Shown here piece after piece: positions 30,781 to 38,153 of a stretch of DNA of 38,153 bases. Made by a program: the position numbers and the translations under genes. Source of the stretch: Gnetum montanum (Eukaryota; Streptophyta; Gnetopsida; Gnetales; Gnetaceae); contig MNCI01004245.1 in assembly GCA_015680685.1 (NCBI GenBank), forward strand, positions 49,292 to 87,444. Direction: 5' to 3'. Each line of letters begins with the position of its first letter. Position 1 is the stretch's first letter. The notes beneath the pieces are model-generated. The model had not been told where the DNA came from and made no database searches. It saw only the letters and a program-made list of their open reading frames with translations.

Positions 30781-33550
30781 AATCTAAAAGATACCAAGGT
30801 TAGGACAATGCAACCTAATTTGGTGGTTTATGCATAGATAAGCAAACCAAGAGATGAAAGAAAGATGAGATTGAATACAAAAAGCAAAGTTAGCAATGAA
30901 GGACATATTAAGATATAATGTGAATGATACGACATGAGCTATGCATAAAATTTCATACTAACAAGTTATAAGTTCACACTAATTCTCTTATATTTAAAAA
31001 TGATATGCAAATTAGGATTTATTTGTACTTACTTTATGTTGAAGTAATATAAATAGTTTTTGATAAAATCAATCTAATTCTATTGGAATTTCTACTAATA
31101 TACAGTCAAAAAATACTTGTAAAGTCTTTATATTGACATGATATGAATTATTTTAAATATGAATGAATAGGATACAAAGGTAATGATTATCAATTTTAGC
31201 TATGTTGTGATTTAGTATTGAGTATAAAAAACAAAACATGACTATAAGTAACTACATTATCAAGCAAGCTTTATAACCTTCAAAGATGATTAATTAGTGA
31301 TTAATCAAATAATAATAATTTTGAAAATTCTAAAATTAATGTTACATTCTAAATATAATGAAAACCTCCCTAAATAGTACTTGTAATTTTAGAAACTTAC
31401 TTTTAAAATTATATTAATTTGATAGATACTAATAGACATGAGTTTCAAAGTAAGCTCAAGTAACATGTCTCTTATTAACCTATCACCTCCTAGTGTTCAA
31501 CTTTCTCTTACTACTTCACATCCACATTGATAATTGATGGAAGAGGAGGTCCTAGGTTTCTAGACTCCTCAATGAATACAACCTAGCAAAGATACAAGAC
31601 AATATATCTATAATTTTCTTATCCATATGTGTAAGATATAATAATGTTTAACACTTAAACTATTTTATAGTAAGTTAGTTTTTAATGTAGTTTTATCCAT
31701 TTTAACTAGTAGGCTGAGTTAATTTTTCTATTTTTTTGTTAAAAAGGGAATAACAACCTATAAAATTATGATTATATATCATTTTTATTTAAAAAATTAG
31801 AAATCCAAACTTTGAACTTATTTTTTTACTTAAATGGTATTTTAATGATGCCTAATTGATCTAGGTTAGTAGTTTTACTATTATTGATAATAATAAGATA
31901 TAATTGCAAAGTATTATATAAATGTAAAGCCAATGGAAAAGAGATCAAAGTTACACTATAATAGGCTAAGATTTTGGTAATTGCTCATCACTAGTTTTTG
32001 TCTTTATTTATACTTTTGATTAATTTAATGACATAAATATACTTTCTTCCTATCTTTCTACATTTTATTTAATTTTAATTTTTATCTTTTCTTAGAAAAA
32101 TTAGAGTAGGTAGTGATAAGGATCAAACAAATTTTGACTAATAGGATTTATCATATAGAACATAGCATGATTCAATCGTAAGCTTCAAAGATGATGATGA
32201 GTGGATTGCAAAGAAAACTCATGTATATCGTTGTATTCAATAAATATAAAAGATATTATAATACATATAATACAAATGAAAACCTATGTTTTCATGGTGG
32301 GAGATAGAGAAAATATTTATAATTTTTATTGATTTTATGAATATAATAATAAAACAATAATAAACATGCATGCATCGCAATGTCCTATGAGGTAGGTGCA
32401 ACACCACAAACGAAGTGCAATAAATGGATCTTAGTTATGAACTTAATGGCCCAACATCATGCTATATCATTATGATCTCCTTGGATAATAATGAATGATC
32501 AAAGCTCAATGAAATGAGAATTAAATAAATATTTTTTTTGTTTTAGCATTTAAGGCATCAATGATAAAATAAGAGAAAATCATAGGCTTTATTCACCACA
32601 CAAATGCTAGACTTCATATCAAGCAAGCAACTCTAGGCTACATAAGCAACCTAGCACTTTGATAGAGTTTACTCTCACATTCCAAAAGCTCAAGTGAAAG
32701 TATACATAAAACAAAGAAGGAAATCAACTTACCCAAGGAAGGAAAAGCTCATCATACAAAATGGATTCCAAAAGCTCAAGTGAAATGAATGCTCTCTTTA
32801 AGTTAAATATGAGAGATGATCTATAATATTTATAGTTTTTTCATCCTAATGGGAGGGGCCTGCTAACATCCAAGTATCAATGGAGGTTTATCAGTGTAAC
32901 CTTGGCCATCTAGGATGACACTAAAAGTAAATGGATCAACCAAGTTTTCTAGAAGGATGCATCGACATCCTTGTGTTGATGAAAGGAATGTCTTGACATC
33001 GGATAGCTAGTGCATCCCCTCCCTAGCACACTTTGTTTGATAGTTTTGGATGAAAGTTGGAATATTAAGGAACATGTCGATAAGTTTCATGGATGCCCAA
33101 ATGAATCTAGGATCATCCTATGAAACCCAAAACATGCACAAAACTTAGAAGTATGATATGGAAGGCAAGAATGAAAATGTGGAAGGTAGAAGCCTTAACT
33201 ATGCATATAAGAACTATAAACACAGTGTGAAATACTTCCTAAGTCTAGGGCTTATAATAGACTTAAAAAATGCCACCAAATAACTCAACATCCCCCTACT
33301 ATTGAGAAAGTTAATTCCATAGATTTAACATCTAAGACATTAAACTAGGGCTAGAAACATGGCATGATCAATTTAGAGAAATAAAATTGTACAAATTTAT
33401 AGATCATGAATACATTACAACATGAGCTATCTCATTAAGAAGTTCTAGGGGATGGTAGCTAAGGATCAAAGTCCCTTGATTTGCCTACTTGATAAGGGAA
33501 GAAACTAGAAGAGCTTGGTGGGGACATGTGGAATCTCTATAGTTGCATCT
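30781..33550. other. AT-rich stretch, no gene seen
   Basis: 30781-32400 is AT-rich with no protein-like frame. 32400-33550 has more balanced composition with gene-flank-like pieces (for example around 32860-33060) but no frame, splice pattern or repeat end that I can support. It may be the 3' side of the element that encodes the minus-strand remnant at 33560-36010. Confidence 0.35.
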
Positions 33551-33559
33551 CAAGGTTCA

Positions 33560-36010
33560 TCACCCTAGCTCAAAGCTATCAATTCTCTTCATGCATTACT
33601 TCCTACTATCATAGAAGCGCTTGTCTCTATTTCTTGGCATCCAATTAGAACTACTCGTGATTCCTTCATACCTATTAGAACTTGCATTGGAAAAAGTCAA
33701 ACTTAACTGTCACTTGATGAAGTTTCTCTTCTAGCTTAGTCCATGATTGACTTGTAGAAGTTTGAAGCACATAAAAATTCCTTCTCCACTCTACCTATAC
33801 ATATCATTTTTCCTCAGTCTCTTCTAAAGGATTGCAATAGCTACTTCATGATGGAGGATGTACATGTTTTCCAATAGGTCCATCCTTTCTTATAGGGTTG
33901 ATTAATTTGCAACCATTTGTTAGACTTTGGTATGCATCGTATCAAATTTCTCCTTCACCTTGTGTTTCTTTCCTATTACTTTTTTTAGCAAAGGTAAAAA
34001 TTTATGTATTCTACATACCTTAACATCCCAGGATGTTTGCTCACTCAAATGAATATTTTTAGGCTGATCAATTTTTCTAGTAATTTTTTTGGTAGCTCCT
34101 ACCACAAGTTCTAGCACTATTTTGTTGTATGAAGGTATTTATCTTGAAATAAGATTATGATTTGACTTTTATCTTCCAACCTTCATACCTACTAAGAAAG
34201 GGAGAGTACCTATTTTTCTTTCTCTTGACTCATCTTCTTCATCCACCTAGCATGCCTTGAATAGCTTTGATTATAGGCACTCAATCCATATCTCTAAATT
34301 AATCATGGAGAATGCTAGTGCCAACAATGCAATGGTTTCCAGTTGTCCTTGAAATCATCATAACTTCGCCTAACTTCTCTACAACTTACTTAAATAAAAT
34401 ATTCTATTAGCATCAATGGTTTTTGTCTCCAATGTGATGTCAATGTTTCTAAATAATAGTTTGGCAACTAAATAAACTTTCTCCTATTCTTTTGTACAAT
34501 GGCTATTTCCAAGTTGATCAATGAGTACCTAATGAACTTCTACTACATGCCAGACATTGTGCATGTTGCACCTTGATTTTTGAGAAGAGGAAACACTCTT
34601 TGAAGGAACATGAATATGAGACTAAACAAGGTTATCTAGATGAATCATGAATGGATCATTTAGCAAGTGAGGAGGAAATGCAAAGAGATCTTTCCTTATA
34701 GCTTCACCACCCACAATGGCTTTCATCATGTCTAGAAAGTTGCTACCAAGATCTTGAAAACCCTTGATGTGAATTTTGATAGCTTGTCCCTCACCTTTGA
34801 TGTGCATAGCAAGTTGAAAAATGCCACCAAAAAGAGATTCCTAATCTTTTAATGCTAAAACTAGCTAGTAAAGAGACAAATCTACTAGGTTATTGAACTT
34901 GTATATGTTATAAGGCTTGAGGTATACATGGTGCTCTTGTTTGATGCATGAAAATTTGGTCTAAAGGTCAAATGTGTGATTCCTTAGGGAAAGGCATCTC
35001 ATCCTCTAAATCAAGTACTACCCTAGTGATCTCAAGATGTCATCTTGAGACCACCATCATAATGTTTTCCCAGTCTACCATTCCTACTATTATGGAATTC
35101 TTTCCCACATGATTGAGCATGTTTGCTAGCTCACAAAGTTTCTAATTAACCTTGTAAAGGCATACGTCTCCTATTGTCCTAGGCCACATCTTCAATTTTC
35201 TAGATTAAGGCCTTATAAAGAATGTATGAGATGTTGATGGCACACTTTTCTCTCATCATTGCCATAATATTGGCTCCCCAAGAAGAGATACCTTATGGTA
35301 TTTTGGTGGGTAAGAAGTTATATGTAAAATTTTTTTATATGACATTTTAGACCAAAGGAATTTTAACAAATATTCACATCTACCTTATCAATGTTATAGG
35401 CCTCAAGAAAAACCTTCATTTTGGACTTGGGCTTAGTCTACTGGGTTTGTGGTTAACAATTTTTTACTAGTTCATTTGGAAATCTCATGACTCTAGAGAT
35501 TGTGCATGTTGAAATGGGCAAAAAAATCCCATCAATAAAGAACATGGTACCATCTGTCGTAAGGTCAAGGTACAACTTTTCTACCTCATATTAGTACCAG
35601 ATAAAGGATTGGATGATGTAATCATGAAAGCCTATCTACTACAACAACTCCTTGAGCTCAAGAGAACTAAGCTCAAGGAATTTATGGTAATTCTTCTCCT
35701 CATGGATTGAACACTATCAAATGTCATGTACACCCACATTCTCCTAGATATAATTGATTTCAACATCATCATGTACTAGCTCCTCTAGAACTGGTTTAGT
35801 TTATTGTAATTAAGCACATGCTCAACTTAAAGATCAAGAATATTACTTTCTATTTTTTAATCTACTTCTAGGTGGAGGCCTTTCTCGAGTAGGTTTAGGA
35901 TTTGGTCATCTAAGTTCTTCTTCTTCCTCCTTTTTGTCAAAAGTTGATGATTCATGCATAGGTCCATAGATGGAGGATTGAGATCTTTTGATCTCTTTCC
36001 TTCTTAGACT
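33560..36010 (-). pseudogene. Long unidentified protein remnant, about 800 codons
   Basis: Minus-strand sequence is protein-like over most of 2.4 kb. From the right: a charged segment with an acidic run (TFDKKEEEEEL, about 35940) and a Pro/Arg-rich part; then LELSSLELKELL, EVEKLYLDLTTDGTMFFIDG and FFAHFNMHNL (35704-35420). After at least one frameshift near 34945, one continuous frame runs from LKPYNIYKFNNLVDLSLY through FGGIFQLAMHIKGEG, DLGSNFLDMMKAIVGGEAIR, LPFLVGMKVGR and KIDQPKNIHLSEQTSWDVK to about 33900, and beyond to YILHHEVAIAIL. The roughly 20 in-frame stops sit mostly at TAG, TAA or TGA where Gln, Arg or Trp would be one transition away. I do not recognise the family: no reverse transcriptase, integrase, protease, zinc-finger or transposase motif is visible. 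It is probably a repeat-encoded protein or a retrocopy. Confidence 0.5.
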
Positions 36011-36019
36011 ATAGAGATT

Positions 36020-37619
36020 AGATCATAAATATCCTAGCATGATGAACTATGAGGACTACTAAAAATCAAGGAAGTTCCCTAGGCATTATACTACCATTGT
36101 AAAAAAAATGTACTTGAAAGCAATGATGAACATAAATCTTGGATATACTTGAAAAAAATCATCAAAACTATAAAATCATGGAATGCTTGAATAAGTAATA
36201 GGTAATATAGAAATTTTTAAATAAGTATCAAATTCATTAATACATGCAAGGATTAATTCCTCTCCCCCACAACTAGGTTACAAGATAGCAGGCTTAAACC
36301 ACACCAAGAAAACCAAGGACAAAAAGGACCAAGAAGAGAGTGTATAAAACTATTACTAATCCAACATTAATGGTGAAAATTTAGCATAATTTAGCTTCTC
36401 TAAGGCTTAGGAGGCATGAAATGGAGAATACTTGGATGAAAATTAAGTGAGAATGACTTTGGAAGAATCTCCTCCCTTATATACTAGCTCATTAATTTAA
36501 AAGAGAGTTCCCTAGCATAAGAGTATTGATGTCCCTATGTTAATGTAGAGTATGTATTAACACACCCTCCCAATAAGGAAAAAATCCAAAAATTCACCAT
36601 TAACATCTTCAACTTGTCTCCACTTGCCTTGACGATCACTTACAAGTTTAAAAACATGCTAGAATCACCAAGAGGCAATCAAACAAGTCACAAGAAGAGC
36701 TAAAAAATTAAAACATTATAAGCTTATCTTAGGTGATATCCAAGATCATGGGAATTGAGTCGTATGATTAATTTATGCATTCTCATGAACCAAACGCTTT
36801 AAAAAAGGGTTAAAATAGGAGAATAATTAGAACATTAAGAATAATCAAATATAGACACAAGTGAGATGACATGGGAAGGGTTTATCATGATGAAACCTTG
36901 AAGCTTGAAGAGTTTACACTCACATAAGTAGAAGATTCATCAAGTACCTTATGCTATGCAACCACCATCATCATTGAGAGATAAGCTTTAGCTCATTTTC
37001 TTGTAATGCCAATCAACCAAGGATTCACGCGTAGATCCTTCCCAAAGTAGAAACCTACATTTCTTACCCTTATAAAACTTGTTAATGGAACACCTATGGA
37101 TTTCCAATAACTAGTGAGACATCAACATCCAATGCAAGTTCATGCCCTTGGATGGCCAAATCTTATCCTTTTCTTTACTTGATCAACTTCCTACCATCCA
37201 TAATAATGAACAAGAAATGGAATGGAAAAGATGGAGAATGAATGATGAACAAGAGAGAGAGTTTGTATGTGCAACATCATCATATCCATATCTAATCATT
37301 CAACTAGCTCATGGGAGGCTCTAGAAAAGATCCACTACTGCATTTTCACTACTACTCATCCATACAATAGGGATAAATCTTCAAGTCTCTCTTCCAAGCA
37401 CAAGATCAAACCTACCACTTCTAATGTCATCTAGCCTTAATTATTTATGGTCCAACCCTTGATAGAACTAAATCAAGATAATGTACTATAGAATATCTAG
37501 AACTTAAGATTCTAGTTTGGTTTTCCTCTATTTACACACATATGCATAGTAGGCTCCCTAGTTTTGGTTTACTAGAAATCTCTCGTCAATTCCTTTAGTT
37601 GTGCTAATTGATACCACAT
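36020..37619. other. Intergenic stretch, nothing recognised
   Basis: Mixed-composition DNA without a supported gene. Phrases such as gagtttacactcacat (about 36910) resemble gagtttactctcacat at about 32664, on the other side of the minus-strand remnant. This hints at flanking repeats of one element, but I could not extend the match convincingly. Confidence 0.35.
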
Positions 37620-37685
37620 GAAACACCGTGAAAATTACGGGTCGGCCTCAGGCGAAGATTCGTACTTTGAGCAAGAACGCGCCTC

Positions 37686-37845
37686 AAATTTGCCTAAGGA
37701 TGAGTTTACGCTCCTTCACGCACGGCAGCGTGATGAGCGTAATAGGCTCCAAAACAGTTAAAGGCAAATTTGTCTAAGAACGAGTTTACGCTCCTTCACG
37801 CACGGCAGTGTGATGAGCGTAATAGGCTCCAGGACAGTTAAAGGC
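37686..37845. repeat. 80-bp direct tandem duplication within the palindrome array
   Basis: 37686-37765 and 37766-37845 align with period exactly 80. Each contains aaatttg.ctaag, one palindrome and taggctcca..acagttaaaggc. There are about six differences, including a CG-to-TG change inside the palindrome (cagcg versus cagtg). A third copy starts but breaks after ggcaaaa. Confidence 0.9.
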
Positions 37846-38099
37846 AAAATCCAGAGAGGCATGACGAGTCGGCACTCTTTTCTTGCGGCGCATACATAAG
37901 TGGCCTTTACGCTCGTTACGCGACGGTGCGTGGGTCATGATCCAAGTTGCACGCTCCTTACGCTCCACCATGTGCCGTTGCGTGGTAAGCGTAAGTTATG
38001 CATTGTTTACGCTTCATCACGCGCAGTTGTGTGATGAAAGTAAGTTAAAACTTGTTTTACGCTTCACCACGCACGGCTGCGTAGTGAGCGTACGTTACA

Positions 38100-38138
38100 T
38101 TTACGCTTTGCCACGCACAGTTGCGTGGTGAGCGTAAA
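38100..38138. repeat. Best-preserved hairpin unit
   Basis: tttacgct (38100-38107) pairs with agcgtaaa (38131-38138), and ccacgca (38111-38117) pairs with tgcgtgg (38122-38128), with a cagt loop and a small 3x2 internal loop. In total 15 base pairs form without mismatch in the arms. There is no T-run after it, so a rho-independent-type terminator reading does not apply in this eukaryotic setting. Confidence 0.85.
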
Positions 38139-38153
38139 ACGATCTTGAACTCA

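Larger units (their letters stand above)
37620..38153. repeat. CpG-rich array of imperfect palindromes
   Basis: At least seven related palindromic units share arms ttacgct / agcgtaa and an inner pair such as ccacgca / tgcgtgg around a 4-6-base loop. They lie at about 37705-37742, 37785-37822, 37906-37934 (degenerate), 37957-37995, 38006-38043, 38056-38092 and 38100-38138. Start spacings are 80, 121, about 51, 49, 50 and 44 bp. More than 40 CpG dinucleotides occur in about 530 bp, whereas CpG is nearly absent elsewhere. Some arm mismatches are CG-to-TG or CA changes within otherwise paired arms. An open frame at 37883-38131 crosses the palindromes, and I regard it as a by-product. The array runs off the right edge. 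It could be a satellite, a foldback-type mobile element, a retroelement LTR section or a regulatory array. Confidence 0.8.

Noticed and set aside
37883-38131. Open frame of 82 codons in the CpG-rich array
   Set aside because: It runs through the palindromes and its residues simply repeat the palindrome codons. GC-rich palindromic DNA lacks stops in several frames.
37620-38153. CRISPR array
   Set aside because: Repeats are palindromic and regularly spaced at about 44-50 bp in part, but spacers are not unique sequences of constant length, units diverge, and the context is a plant-type genome.

Overview
This window looks like intergenic, repeat-dense nuclear DNA of a land plant with a large genome. 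It is AT-rich and strongly CpG-poor over most of its length. It holds Ty3/gypsy-type LTR retroelement remains primed by the usual plant initiator tRNA-Met site, and every protein-like stretch is broken by stops and frameshifts. Many of those stops sit where Gln, Arg or Trp is expected, the pattern left by C-to-T decay at methylated cytosines. I see no intact gene. A gymnosperm or other large-genome plant would fit, but the sequence alone does not prove the species.

Layout. 1-8214: AT-rich DNA with an unidentified minus-strand protein remnant (1720-2316) and several short tandem duplications (periods about 238, 90-105, 70 and 30 bp). 8215-13445: a degenerate minus-strand chromovirus (3' LTR, polypurine tract, chromodomain, integrase, RNase H, reverse transcriptase, protease, gag, damaged primer-binding site) with no matching 5' LTR. 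13600-15290: a module containing a 5S-rRNA-like fragment, a 44-bp minisatellite and a tRNA B-box-like motif. A diverged copy of this module lies in inverted orientation at 18700-20150. 15300-17400: weak unidentified remnants and a microsatellite.

17401-22987: a structurally complete LTR element (604-bp LTRs, primer-binding site, polypurine tract, near-matching 5-bp target duplication). I find no gag-pol in it. Instead it carries an intronless, decayed copy of a CCR4-type deadenylase nuclease domain in the sense orientation. This is a candidate case of host-gene capture by a retroelement. LTR families of the two elements are related.

23568-28100: a truncated LTR fragment, a 132-bp tandem array, a SINE-like piece, a looser array of about 100-bp units and a recent 193-bp duplication. 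28200-30780: a plus-strand pseudogene of an uncharacterised eukaryotic family with an NKN...GHxHEDID signature. 33560-36010: a minus-strand, about 800-codon protein-like remnant of unknown family. 37620-38153: an abrupt CpG- and GC-rich array of at least seven imperfect palindromes, unlike everything else in the window.

Two single-N positions (10901, 23567) mark assembly joins. The first is flanked by an exact 46-bp duplication that is probably artefactual. Nothing here forms a working pathway; the interest lies in the captured gene, the 5S-derived module, the palindrome array and the two unidentified protein families.
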